DNA from: Tomitella biformata AHU 1821
Lineage (GTDB): Bacteria > Actinomycetota > Actinomycetes > Mycobacteriales > Mycobacteriaceae
Direction of reading: 5' to 3'
DNA: 64,000 nt
NCBI RefSeq assembly: GCF_000524475.1
Contig: NZ_BAVQ01000071.1
Span: 1 to 64,000 of the forward strand
Both the position numbers and the translations under genes were made by a program. The notes beneath the pieces were generated by a model that was not told where the DNA came from, did no database searches, and was given only the letters and a program-made list of their open reading frames with translations. Position 1 is the first letter of the stretch. Each line of letters opens with the position of its first letter. Shown here in pieces: positions 21,686 to 30,038 of this stretch.

Positions 21686-22255
21686 TCACATGATTGCCGT
21701 CATCGCTGGCTGCAGCCAGCGGGCGAGAAACTGCCGAAGGTCGTCGTCGCGGCGAACCGCGTCACTGTCGAACATGATCGCCGACAGCCCAAGTCGGACC
21801 GCGATCTCGACCACGTCATCAATATACTTTGGCCCCAACAGGTTTCGCTCCACCATCGGCTGCAGGAGTTCGACCCCGAAAGGCTTGGCGTACGCCATCA
21901 TCTCGTCGTCGAACAACGGATTCCCCCGCTCCGCGAGGACGAGCGTCGCCAGGGCCGGGTGCGTGCGCAGCACCAGCCGCCCCGCCACGATCAACTCCAC
22001 CACGTACTCATAGGCGGTCGCCGCGGTCGCCACCGAGGCCTGGACCTCGCCCAACGCCTCCCGCACAACGTCGGAAATCGACTGCGAAATCACCTGTTCC
22101 AGCGTGCCGAAATTGGAGTAGACAGTCTGCCGCGAGACCCCCGCCGCAGTCGCCACCGCGGCGATATTGACCGCCTGGAAGCCTGCCTGCTCGATCAGCC
22201 CGATGGTGGCAATGAGGATCTTCTGGCGCGCCCGCATGGGGACATTCTCGCGCAC
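21686..22255 (-). CDS. TetR/AcrR family transcriptional regulator
   Basis: A 189-aa regulator. The HTH is in VNIAAVATAAGVSRQTVYSNFGTLEQV. The C-terminal domain is helical (LVLRTHPALATLVLAERGN) and of unknown ligand. It lies directly upstream of the cholesterol-oxidase-like gene on the same strand, with the operator-bearing promoter between them. It therefore probably represses the oxidase and perhaps senses a sterol or related lipid. Confidence 0.87.
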   Translation of the reverse strand: MRENVPMRARQKILIATIGLIEQAGFQAVNIAAVATAAGVSRQTVYSNFGTLEQVISQSISDVVREALGEVQASVATAATAYEYVVELIVAGRLVLRTHPALATLVLAERGNPLFDDEMMAYAKPFGVELLQPMVERNLLGPKYIDDVVEIAVRLGLSAIMFDSDAVRRDDDLRQFLARWLQPAMTAIM

Positions 22256-22284
22256 TGGGCGTCGACCCGGCCCACCGCAAGCGC

Positions 22285-22327
22285 AAAAAAGCCCTGACCT
22301 GGCTTCGCAGCCAGAATCAGAGCCTTT
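22285..22327 (-). terminator. rho-independent terminator of tRNA-Ser(TGA)
   Basis: On the minus strand GGCTCTGATTCTGGCT pairs with AGCCAGGTCAGGGC (G-U pairs included) across a short loop and is followed by TTTTTT. It lies immediately downstream of the tRNA. Confidence 0.85.
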
Positions 22328-22335
22328 TCACGTTG

Positions 22336-22420
22336 CGGAAGCGGAGGGATTTGAACCCCCGATGGTTTCACCCATGCTCGCTTTCAAGGCGAGTGCATTC
22401 GGCCGCTCTGCCACGCTTCC
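22336..22420 (-). tRNA. tRNA-Ser(TGA)
   Basis: An 85-nt class II tRNA. The acceptor stem GGAAGCG pairs with CGCTTCC plus discriminator G. The anticodon loop CTTGAAA gives anticodon TGA. The variable arm (GCATGGGTGAAACCATC) is long, as expected for tRNA-Ser, and the T loop GGTTCAAATCC is intact. Confidence 0.96.
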
Positions 22421-22432
22421 TCGCCGCAGAGC

Positions 22433-23029
22433 CTACAGCGACGAGCGTCTCGCCGATCTCCCGCCCCGGCCCCGGACCTTCGCCAACGTGGCGTCCGCCT
22501 GCTCGACGTCCTGGCACAGGCTGCCCACCTTGACGAAAGCGTCCCCGAGCGCACGGAGCTGCCGCGCGGTCATCGCGTCGATCATGAATTGGCGGACGTC
22601 GGCCACATGATCCGGCGCGGCGCGCTCGAGTCGGCGCAGCCCCTCGTCGGTCAAAGTCGCCAGGACTCCCCGCTTATCAGACGCGCATCCTGCCCGCGCA
22701 ACCATGCCAGCGGCCTCCAGGCGTCGGACCTGGTGTGTCAGCTTGCTGCGGGAGGCGACGATGCCGTCCGCGATATCACTCATCCGCAGCGACCGCTCCG
22801 GCGCCTCTGACAGGAACACCAGGATGCGGTAGTCGTCCATCGTCATTCCATGCTTGGTTTGGAGCGAGCGGTTCAGCACCGCCTGCAGGCGGTCGCTGGC
22901 CTCAATATAGGTGCGCCACGCCCGCATCTCCTCCGGCTCCAGCCAGTCTGCCTCGACGGCGGGGCCTTCCGGCTCCATGCCGATCACACCATCCGCGCCG
23001 ACCATCTCAGTGCCCGCAAGTTCCGCCAT
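22433..23029 (-). CDS. MarR family transcriptional regulator
   Basis: A 198-aa winged-helix regulator. SLRMSDIADGIVASRSKLTHQVRRLEAAGMV is the recognition region (split here into the two helices around VASRSK), followed by the wing CASDKRGVLATLTDEG. The C-terminal helix forms the dimer interface. ATG 23029 has GGAGGG upstream. The gene is divergent from a quinone oxidoreductase gene, and an AGTAG/CTACT inverted repeat lies between them. MarR proteins in this setting usually sense quinones or oxidants. Confidence 0.85.
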   Translation of the reverse strand: MAELAGTEMVGADGVIGMEPEGPAVEADWLEPEEMRAWRTYIEASDRLQAVLNRSLQTKHGMTMDDYRILVFLSEAPERSLRMSDIADGIVASRSKLTHQVRRLEAAGMVARAGCASDKRGVLATLTDEGLRRLERAAPDHVADVRQFMIDAMTARQLRALGDAFVKVGSLCQDVEQADATLAKVRGRGGRSARRSSL

Positions 23030-23101
23030 ATGGTTCAGATTCCCTCCACAATTGCGGGCCCCCCGCGAAATTTCTGGCCTCGAGACCAAAAGCTACTTGT
23101 C

Positions 23102-23120
23102 AGTAGGATATATTTCTACT
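23102..23120. promoter_or_regulatory. candidate MarR operator between marR and the quinone oxidoreductase
   Basis: AGTAG and CTACT flank a 9-bp AT-rich centre (GATATATTT). The surrounding 30 bp are clearly AT-richer than the flanks, as expected for divergent promoters. Confidence 0.45.
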
Positions 23121-23187
23121 CTAGATCACCGATATGTCAAGACCAGACCTGCGACAACGAGCCTCCACAGCCGCTACGGTCGTAGCC

Positions 23188-24174
23188 ATGCGCGCAATAT
23201 GCCTTGATCAGCACGGTAGTCCCGAAAACATGGTGTGGGGCTCCGCTGCCACCCCCGAACCGAGTCGCGGCGAAGTCCTCATCGACATTGCCGCCACCGC
23301 CGTAAACCGCGCGGACCTGCTACAACGGCAGGGCAACTACCCACCCCCACCCGGCGCTTCGGAAATCCTGGGCCTGGAGTGCTCCGGCGTGATTTCCGCT
23401 GTCGGGCCGGACGTGGCCCGGTGGAAAGTCGGCCAGCAGGTGTGCGCGCTGCTCGTCGGCGGCGGATACGCCGAGCAGGTAGTGGTTCCCGCCACACAAC
23501 TCATGCCGGTGCCCGACGGCATGGATATCCATGTTGCCGCCGCGCTGCCCGAGGTGGCCTGCACGGTGTGGTCCAACATGGTTTCCCGGGCCGGATTGCA
23601 CCACGGGCAGACCGTTCTCATCCACGGCGGCGCGGGCGGCATCGGCACCCACGCAATCCAGGTCGCCAAGGCCCTCGGCGCGCGCGTCGCGGTCACCGCG
23701 GGATCCGCGGACAAGCTCGAACGGTGCCGAGAGCTCGGCGCGGACATCGCGATCAACTACCGCGAGGAGGACTTCGTCGAGCGCCTGAAGATGGCGGAGC
23801 CGATCGGCGCGGACGTCATCCTCGACAACATGGGCGCCAAATACCTCGCCCGCAACATCGCCGCACTGGCCCCGGACGGCTGGCTCTCGATCATCGGCAT
23901 GCAGGGCGGGGTGAAGGCCGAGCTCAATATCGCTCACGTGATGGCCAAGCGCGCCCGGATCACCGCCACCGGACTACGCGGACGGCCGACGGGCGGCGCG
24001 GCGGGAAAGGCGGCGATCGTGACCGCGGTGGTCGAGCATGTCTGGCCGATGATCAGGGACGGCCGAGTGCTGCCCGTGGTGCACGCGGAGCTGCCGATCG
24101 CGGAGGCCGCGCAAGCCCACCGCCTGCTCGACTCCGGCGAGGTCGTCGGCAAGGTCATCCTGCGGGTGCGGTAA
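23188..24174 (+). CDS. zinc-free NAD(P)H:quinone oxidoreductase (MDR family)
   Basis: A 328-aa medium-chain reductase of the quinone oxidoreductase (QOR/PIG3) type. Landmarks are TAVNRADLLQRQGNYPPPPG, GLECSGVISAVG, LIHGGAGGIGTHAIQVAKALGA cut around the NADPH-binding GGAGGIG, and ITATGLRGRP. No zinc ligands are present. It reduces quinones or related electrophiles with NADPH in the cytoplasm. It is divergent from the MarR gene and probably under its control. Confidence 0.9.
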   Translation: MRAICLDQHGSPENMVWGSAATPEPSRGEVLIDIAATAVNRADLLQRQGNYPPPPGASEILGLECSGVISAVGPDVARWKVGQQVCALLVGGGYAEQVVVPATQLMPVPDGMDIHVAAALPEVACTVWSNMVSRAGLHHGQTVLIHGGAGGIGTHAIQVAKALGARVAVTAGSADKLERCRELGADIAINYREEDFVERLKMAEPIGADVILDNMGAKYLARNIAALAPDGWLSIIGMQGGVKAELNIAHVMAKRARITATGLRGRPTGGAAGKAAIVTAVVEHVWPMIRDGRVLPVVHAELPIAEAAQAHRLLDSGEVVGKVILRVR

Positions 24175-24199
24175 CCCCGGCCCCCGCGGGGAACCCCGC

Positions 24200-25363
24200 T
24201 CAGGACTCCGCGGTGCCCGCGACCGGTGGCAGCGCCTGCCACTCCGCGAGGAGCGCGGGGTCCTGCAGCTCCATCCACGCCACCACGTCGGCGTAGGTGG
24301 CGCAAATGGTCTCCGGGTCCCCGCACACGTCGCCCATAAACTCGGCGGTGGCGGGGTTGAACGAGTTGCCGTTCCAGTCATTGAAATGGTTGGCGATCAC
24401 CAGCGGCGCGCGATTGCCGTAATACGCGCGGTCGTACATGTACTGGTAGGTCTCACGCACAATCCGGCCCATCTCCGGCGCGGTCTCCGGCTGGTCCGCG
24501 GCGCCATTGAACGAATACCAGAAGTTGTAGTCCAGCGCGGTCTGCCCGCCGCCGATCGCCGGCGAATAGACATAGGGCACCGCAAATTCCCAAATGCCGT
24601 CGATCATCTCGGGCCAGATCAGTCCGGTCACCTTCGAGGGCATCGAGGAGTCCCACGTCATCCCATTGTCGTGCCAGGCGGGGATGAGCTGATCAAGCTG
24701 CCCCTCCAGGCACTGGGTGCGGCCACCCTTGACCACGTCCGGGCCGAAGGCGAGCGGCTCGGCGCCCTGGAGTCCGTTGATATCCTGCCAGTTGGTCATC
24801 ATGTTGAAGAACTGGCCGAGCTCCTGGTTCCAGTCCGCGGTGGTCCACTGGTTGCCGTGCGAGCCGCTGCCGGCACAGAAGTGGCCAACATAGTGCGTGC
24901 CCATCTCATGGCCGCCATACCAGGTCTTATTCAGGAATTTCACCTGTTCGACGACGTCCTCGTTGGTGCCGCCGAAAGCAATGGCGCTCGCGCCCGGTGG
25001 GTGGCCCGGCGCGTGGTACACCTCGCGGTTCTCGTCGGCCACGAAGTAGAGGCCGGTCATCAGCGCGGTGAAGCGGGCGTCGACCTCGTCGGCCGTCTCC
25101 AAAAACATGTCCCAGTTGGGCGTCAATCCGACGCCGTCAAAGGAGAACAGGATGAACTGCGGGGGCGTCTCGCCCGGCAGCAACGCGCGCATCGGCACAT
25201 TCGACTCCTTGCGCACCGGGGGCGGCGGGGCGGCCGGCTCCACGTCGGCCAGCACCGTCTCGTTCCCGTCATCCGAATCCTGCCCAGACTCACCACCGAT
25301 GGCGATCGAGCAACTTGCCACCATTAGCCCAATTGCCGCAAATAGCAATGACCGCTTAAGCAC
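24200..25363 (-). CDS. polysaccharide-deacetylase-fold lipoprotein
   Basis: A 387-aa lipoprotein: signal KRSLLFAAIGLMVASC with lipobox VASC near residue 16, then a Pro-rich linker (VEPAAPPPPVRKE). The catalytic-like domain has FILFSFDGVG (position of the TFDDG motif) and GHEMGTHYVGHF (position of the metal-binding HxxxxH motif) of NodB-type carbohydrate esterases. The second Asp of the first motif is replaced, so activity is uncertain. It may modify an envelope glycan. GTG 25363 follows a strong AGGAGG, better than the longer ATG start. Confidence 0.75.
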   Translation of the reverse strand: MLKRSLLFAAIGLMVASCSIAIGGESGQDSDDGNETVLADVEPAAPPPPVRKESNVPMRALLPGETPPQFILFSFDGVGLTPNWDMFLETADEVDARFTALMTGLYFVADENREVYHAPGHPPGASAIAFGGTNEDVVEQVKFLNKTWYGGHEMGTHYVGHFCAGSGSHGNQWTTADWNQELGQFFNMMTNWQDINGLQGAEPLAFGPDVVKGGRTQCLEGQLDQLIPAWHDNGMTWDSSMPSKVTGLIWPEMIDGIWEFAVPYVYSPAIGGGQTALDYNFWYSFNGAADQPETAPEMGRIVRETYQYMYDRAYYGNRAPLVIANHFNDWNGNSFNPATAEFMGDVCGDPETICATYADVVAWMELQDPALLAEWQALPPVAGTAES

Positions 25364-25479
25364 GATTCGCCTCCTGCATACCGCCGACAGCCGGGATGCC
25401 ATCCAGTTCCGTCAAAAATGGCACGTTACCAGCCCGCAGAAAGCAGAATTGTTACGACACTCACACTCTCCAGCAATTG

Positions 25480-26682
25480 TTATCCAAGCGACGCGATGAC
25501 GCGCACCAACTGGTCGACCTCGTGCGCTGTCGTGTAGTGCCCCAGACCGATAGTCACGGCACCGCCGATCTCGGCGACTCCGATGGCGTCGAGCACGCGG
25601 GAGCCGCCGCGCGTGGCCAACGCACAGATCCCGTTGTCCGCCATCCGCTGCGTGACCTTGGTGGCGGGGATGCCGGCGACGGTGAAGCTGAGCATCGGGA
25701 CGCCGTCATGCCCGTCCGTGCCCAGCACCATCACCAGCGGCAAGGACCGAAGCGACGTGTGCAGATGCTCGAACAGTCCGCTCTGGAATTCGCTGAGCTC
25801 GCCCATCGCCTTGACCAGCCGGTTCCGACGCGAACCCGTGGTGCGGCCGCCCAGCTTGGCCAGCGATTCCACCGAGGCGACAACGCCCGCGAGCATCGCG
25901 AACTGGTGGTCCCCCACCTCCAGCCGCGCGACGCCCGTCGCAGTCGGGTCGAACGAGAGCGACTCCAAGCGCTCCAGTTGCGCCGGATCCCGGAACACCA
26001 GTGCACCCACAGGAGGCCCGCCCCACCCTGCGGCGTCGACCGCGATCACGTCCGCGCCCAGCGCGTCGATGTCGATGGAGCGGTACGGGGCCAGGGAGGC
26101 CGCGTCGACCACCATCATCGCGTCGACCGCGTGCGCCAGCTTGCTGATCGAGGCCACATCGGGCATCACGCCAAGCCTGGACGAGGCCGCGGTGACCGCG
26201 ACAAGCGTGGTGGCCTCCGTGATCAGCTCGCTGTACTGCCAGGCCGGCAACTCGAAGTTCTCGATATCGACCTCGGCCCACTTGACGTAGGAGCCGTAGA
26301 GGTGGGCCGCCTGCAGCCAAGGCGCGATATTCGCCTCGTCGTCGAGTCGCGAGAGCACCACCTCGGTGCCGATGCCGAGGCGCCGCGTGCAGGCCCAGGA
26401 CAGCCGGGCCAACAGCGTCGCCCGGTTCGGTCCGAGCACCACGCCCTCCGGCTGGCCGCCCACGAGATCGGCGATCGCGGACCGCGTCGTCTCCAGGATC
26501 CCGGCGCTGCGCTGAGCCGACGGGTACGGGCCGGACGGGTCGGAGACAGAGGTCCGAAACGCGGCCGAGACCGTGCTCGCCACCGAATCCGGAATCTGCA
26601 TTCCCGCCTGTGCGTCCAGATGGATCCAACCGTCACCCAAAGATGGGAACAGTCCTCGGACCCCCCAAACGTCATAAGCCAT
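25480..26682 (-). CDS. class V aminotransferase-fold protein lacking the PLP lysine
   Basis: A 400-aa protein with the fold of cysteine-desulfurase-like enzymes (IHLDAQAGMQIP start, DDEANIAPW, VDAASLAPYRSIDI for the PLP Asp region). Where the family has SGHK before the YGP motif, this protein reads VDAAGWGGPPVGALVFRD, with Gly in place of the Schiff-base Lys. It therefore probably does not carry out PLP chemistry in the usual way. Its place just before bpa, wzm and glfT1 resembles the M. tuberculosis Rv3778c locus. Function unknown. Confidence 0.8.
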   Translation of the reverse strand: MAYDVWGVRGLFPSLGDGWIHLDAQAGMQIPDSVASTVSAAFRTSVSDPSGPYPSAQRSAGILETTRSAIADLVGGQPEGVVLGPNRATLLARLSWACTRRLGIGTEVVLSRLDDEANIAPWLQAAHLYGSYVKWAEVDIENFELPAWQYSELITEATTLVAVTAASSRLGVMPDVASISKLAHAVDAMMVVDAASLAPYRSIDIDALGADVIAVDAAGWGGPPVGALVFRDPAQLERLESLSFDPTATGVARLEVGDHQFAMLAGVVASVESLAKLGGRTTGSRRNRLVKAMGELSEFQSGLFEHLHTSLRSLPLVMVLGTDGHDGVPMLSFTVAGIPATKVTQRMADNGICALATRGGSRVLDAIGVAEIGGAVTIGLGHYTTAHEVDQLVRVIASLG

Positions 26683-26792
26683 GCGTCCACCCTATGCGGG
26701 GACCCGTAAGCGTCGCCACACCTACCCACCGGTACGCGTCCGAAACGGAATCGATTCCCAGTGATCAGCCCAAGCAGGCAGAATGAATGATT

Positions 26793-27344
26793 ATGACCGA
26801 CACTCAGAGCTCACCGGGCCCCGACGCGGCACCCCCATCCGAGAGCCCCGACAGGGACGACAACGTCGAACTCGTTGAGGACGACGGAGATTCGTTGACC
26901 GACATGGTCTCGCAGCCCGCGAAGGTGATGCGGATCGGCACGATGATCAAGCAGCTGCTCGACGAGGTCCGCTCCGCCCCGCTGGACGACGCCAGCCGCA
27001 CCCGCATGCGCGAGATCTACGCGAAGTCCATCAGCGAGCTCGAGGAGGGGCTATCCGGCGATCTCCGCGACGAGCTGTCCCGGCTCACCCTGCCCTTCGA
27101 TGCCGCCTCCGTGCCGTCGGACGCGGAGCTCCGCGTGGCGCAGGCCCAGCTCGTCGGCTGGCTCGAGGGCCTCTTCCACGGGATCCAGACCGCGATCATG
27201 GCGCAGCAGATGGCCGCGCAGGCGCAGCTGCAACAGCTCCAGCACGCCCTGCCGCCGGGCGGTCGGCCCCATCAGCCCGACGCCCCGGGGCAGCGGGACA
27301 ACTCCGGGCACGGGCAGCTGCCGGGCACCGGCCAATACCTGTGA
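26793..27344 (+). CDS. bpa: bacterial proteasome activator Bpa/PafE
   Basis: A 183-aa protein. After an acidic disordered N-terminus comes the conserved helical core PAKVMRIGTMIKQLL ... LTLPF ... PSDAELRVAQAQLVGWLEG, and the C-terminus ends GTGQYL. GQYL is the motif that docks into the 20S proteasome alpha ring and opens its gate. Bpa forms a dodecameric ring and allows ATP-independent degradation. Rv3780 occupies the same place beside the galactan exporter genes in M. tuberculosis. ATG 26793 is used; an in-frame ATG two codons earlier is possible. Confidence 0.93.
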   Translation: MTDTQSSPGPDAAPPSESPDRDDNVELVEDDGDSLTDMVSQPAKVMRIGTMIKQLLDEVRSAPLDDASRTRMREIYAKSISELEEGLSGDLRDELSRLTLPFDAASVPSDAELRVAQAQLVGWLEGLFHGIQTAIMAQQMAAQAQLQQLQHALPPGGRPHQPDAPGQRDNSGHGQLPGTGQYL

Positions 27345-27372
27345 CGAGGCGGCCCTAGTAGTCTTGGCGACC

Positions 27373-28245
27373 GTGTCCGACATAAGCGCTGCCGTCCCCG
27401 ACGAGCAGATCCCCCCGAACCCGGTCTCGGACTCTCGCACGTTTGCCCGAGCATTCGCGGACCTGCGTCTGGGCTGGTCACAGCGAGAGCTGTGGCTGCA
27501 CCTCGGCTGGCAGGACATCAAGCAGAAGTACCGCCGCTCGGTGCTCGGCCCGTTCTGGATCACCATCGCCACCGGCGTCATGGCGCTGGCCCTCGGCCTC
27601 TTGTATTCGGTGATCCTCGACCAGGACCTCGCGTACTTCCTGCCGTTCCTCACCGTGGGCCTCATCATCTGGGGCTTGATCCAGGGCTGCATCATCGACG
27701 GCTCCGAGGTCTTCATCACCAATGAGGGCCTGATCAAACAGCTGCCGTCGGCGCTGAGCGTGCACGTATATCGCCTGGTCTGGCGCCAATTCCTCCTGCT
27801 GATGCACAACATGATCATCTACGTGATCATGATCGCCGTGTTCTGGAGCTCGCACGACTTGAGCTGGGCCTCGCTGATGGCGTTCCCGGCGCTGGCGCTG
27901 CTGGTGATCAACGGCGTGTGGGTCTCGATCCTGTTCGGCATCTTCGCCACCCGCTTCCGCGATGTCGCACCGTTGCTCGCGAGCCTGGTGCAGCTGCTGT
28001 TCTACGTCACGCCCATCGTCTGGTCCACCAAGGTCATCACCGACCGGCCAGGTCAGGAGGACCGCGCCAAGATCGCGGAGATCAACCCCCTGTACCACTA
28101 CCTCGACATCATCCGCGCGCCCATGCTTGGCGAGCAGCAGCAGGCGTACCACTGGTACATCGTCCTGGGCATCACGGTCATCGGCTGGGGACTCGCGCTC
28201 CTGGCCCTGCGCCAATTCCGGGCCCGCGTGCCCTACTGGGTCTGA
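27373..28245 (+). CDS. wzm: galactan ABC exporter, permease subunit
   Basis: A 290-aa ABC-2 type permease with six membrane segments. The N-terminal amphipathic part (LGWQDIKQKYRRSVLGPFW) is the signature of O-antigen/galactan Wzm proteins. With the ATPase encoded downstream it exports lipid-linked galactan across the cytoplasmic membrane (M. tuberculosis Rv3783). GTG 27373 lies 28 bp after bpa and has no clear ribosome binding site. Confidence 0.92.
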   Translation: MSDISAAVPDEQIPPNPVSDSRTFARAFADLRLGWSQRELWLHLGWQDIKQKYRRSVLGPFWITIATGVMALALGLLYSVILDQDLAYFLPFLTVGLIIWGLIQGCIIDGSEVFITNEGLIKQLPSALSVHVYRLVWRQFLLLMHNMIIYVIMIAVFWSSHDLSWASLMAFPALALLVINGVWVSILFGIFATRFRDVAPLLASLVQLLFYVTPIVWSTKVITDRPGQEDRAKIAEINPLYHYLDIIRAPMLGEQQQAYHWYIVLGITVIGWGLALLALRQFRARVPYWV

Positions 28246-28258
28246 CGGAGAGACGGCA

Positions 28259-29107
28259 ATGACATCGATTGACAACGGCGCCAACGCGCGCGGGCTCAAC
28301 AAGGCCATCAGCATCGACACGCATGACGCGTGCGTGGACTTCCCCATCTTCGACGCGAAATCGCGGTCCCTGAAGAAGGCCTTCCTCGGCAAGGCCGGCG
28401 GCACCATTGGGCTCAACGACTCGAACCTGGTGACCATCGAGGCGCTGCGGGACATCACGCTTTCCCTGCGCGACGGCGACCGCATCGGCCTCGTCGGCCA
28501 CAACGGCGCCGGCAAGTCCACCCTGCTCCGACTGCTCGCCGGGATCTACGAGCCCACCCGTGGCAGCGCCACCATCCGCGGCCGGGTGGCCCCCGTCTTC
28601 GATCTTGGCGTCGGCATGGACCCCGAGATCTCCGGCTACGAGAACATCATCATCCGCGGTCTCTTCCTCGGCATGACGCGCAAGCAGATGATGGAGCGGA
28701 TGGACGACATCGCCGACTTCACCGAGCTGGGCGAGTACCTCAACATGCCGCTGCGCACCTACTCGACGGGCATGCGCGTGCGCCTCGCAATGGGTGTGGT
28801 GACCAGCATCGACCCCGAGATCCTGCTCCTCGACGAGGGCATCGGCGCCGTCGACGCGGAGTTCATGAAGAAGGCCCGGATCCGGCTCCAGGAACTGGTC
28901 TCGCGCGCCGGCATCCTCGTGTTCGCCAGCCACTCCAACGAGTTCCTGGCGCAGCTGTGCACCTCCGCGATGTGGATCGACCACGGCCACATCCGCCAGC
29001 GCGGCAGTATCGAGGAGGTCGTGGGCGCCTACGAGGGCCCCGACGCGGCAGCCCATGTGCGCCGGGTTCTCGCTGAACTCGAGCGCGACGAGCGCGCGCG
29101 TGGCTAA
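28259..29107 (+). CDS. wzt: galactan ABC exporter, ATPase subunit
   Basis: A 282-aa ABC ATPase. Walker A is GHNGAGKST, the signature is YSTGMRVRLAMG and Walker B is ILLLDEGIGAVD, the last with the Wzt-type variation. It lacks the long C-terminal carbohydrate-binding domain of O-antigen Wzt proteins, as expected for mycobacterial galactan exporters (Rv3781). It lies 13 bp after wzm and overlaps glfT1 by 8 bp, so all three are cotranscribed. Confidence 0.93.
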   Translation: MTSIDNGANARGLNKAISIDTHDACVDFPIFDAKSRSLKKAFLGKAGGTIGLNDSNLVTIEALRDITLSLRDGDRIGLVGHNGAGKSTLLRLLAGIYEPTRGSATIRGRVAPVFDLGVGMDPEISGYENIIIRGLFLGMTRKQMMERMDDIADFTELGEYLNMPLRTYSTGMRVRLAMGVVTSIDPEILLLDEGIGAVDAEFMKKARIRLQELVSRAGILVFASHSNEFLAQLCTSAMWIDHGHIRQRGSIEEVVGAYEGPDAAAHVRRVLAELERDERARG

Positions 29108-30035
29108 CCCGTCGCAGTCCGAGCGCATCATCGGCGTCGTCGTGACCCACAAGCGCCGGGAGCTCCTCGCCGAGTCCCTCAAAGTACTTGCCGCGCAGAC
29201 CCGCCCGCTGGACCACCTGATCGTCATCGACAACGCCTGCGAGGACGACGTCAAGGCGCTGGTCGAGTCCACCCCCATGTCGGTCACCTACATCGGCTCG
29301 CAGCACAACCTCGGCGGCGCCGGCGGCTTCGCCCTTGGCATGCTGCACGCACTCGCCCAGGGCGCGGACCGGGTGTGGCTCGCCGACGACGACGGCCGCC
29401 CCGAGGGGCCCGACGTCCTCGCGATCCTGCTGGCCTGCGCCCAGCGGCACGGCCTGGCCGAGGTCTCCCCCGTGGTCTGCGATATCGAGGACCCCGACGT
29501 CCTGGCCTTCCCGCTGCGCCGAGGCGTGGTGTGGCGTCGGCGCCGCTCAGAACTGCAGGCCTCCGCTGATTCCACTGGCGGCGCGGCCGAGTCCGATCTG
29601 CTGCCCGGCATCGCGTCCCTGTTCAACGGCGCGCTGTTCACCGCCGACGCGCTCGACGCCGTCGGCGTGCCGGACCTGCGGCTGTTCGTGCGCGGCGACG
29701 AGGTGGAGCTGCACCGCCGCCTGGTCCGCTCCGGGCTGCCCTTCGGCACTTGCTTGGAGACCGCCTACCTGCACCCCAACGGCGCGGACGAGTTCAAACC
29801 GATCCTCGGCGGGCGCATGCACACGCAGTTCCCGGACAACGCGGGCAAGCGCTACTTCACGTACCGCAATCGCGGCTACCTGCTCGCCCAGCCCGGCATG
29901 CGCAAACTCCTGCCGCAGGAGTACGCCCGCTTCGGCTGGTTCTTCCTGATCCAGCGCCGCGACCTCGCGGGCTTCCGGGAGTGGATGCGCCTGCGCAAAC
30001 TCGGTCGCCAGGAACGCTTCGGCGGCAAGCCCTAA
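29100..30035 (+). CDS. glfT1: galactofuranosyltransferase GlfT1
   Basis: A 311-aa GT2-family enzyme. It has VVVTHKRRELL, the sugar-nucleotide block NLGGAGGFALGM, the metal-binding LADDDGRP (Asp near residue 95), and FVRGDEVELHRRL toward the C-terminus. GlfT1 adds the first two galactofuranose residues from UDP-Galf to the lipid-linked rhamnosyl-GlcNAc primer on the inner membrane face. The GTG start overlaps the wzt stop. Confidence 0.92.
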   Translation: MANPSQSERIIGVVVTHKRRELLAESLKVLAAQTRPLDHLIVIDNACEDDVKALVESTPMSVTYIGSQHNLGGAGGFALGMLHALAQGADRVWLADDDGRPEGPDVLAILLACAQRHGLAEVSPVVCDIEDPDVLAFPLRRGVVWRRRRSELQASADSTGGAAESDLLPGIASLFNGALFTADALDAVGVPDLRLFVRGDEVELHRRLVRSGLPFGTCLETAYLHPNGADEFKPILGGRMHTQFPDNAGKRYFTYRNRGYLLAQPGMRKLLPQEYARFGWFFLIQRRDLAGFREWMRLRKLGRQERFGGKP

Positions 30036-30038
30036 CAA

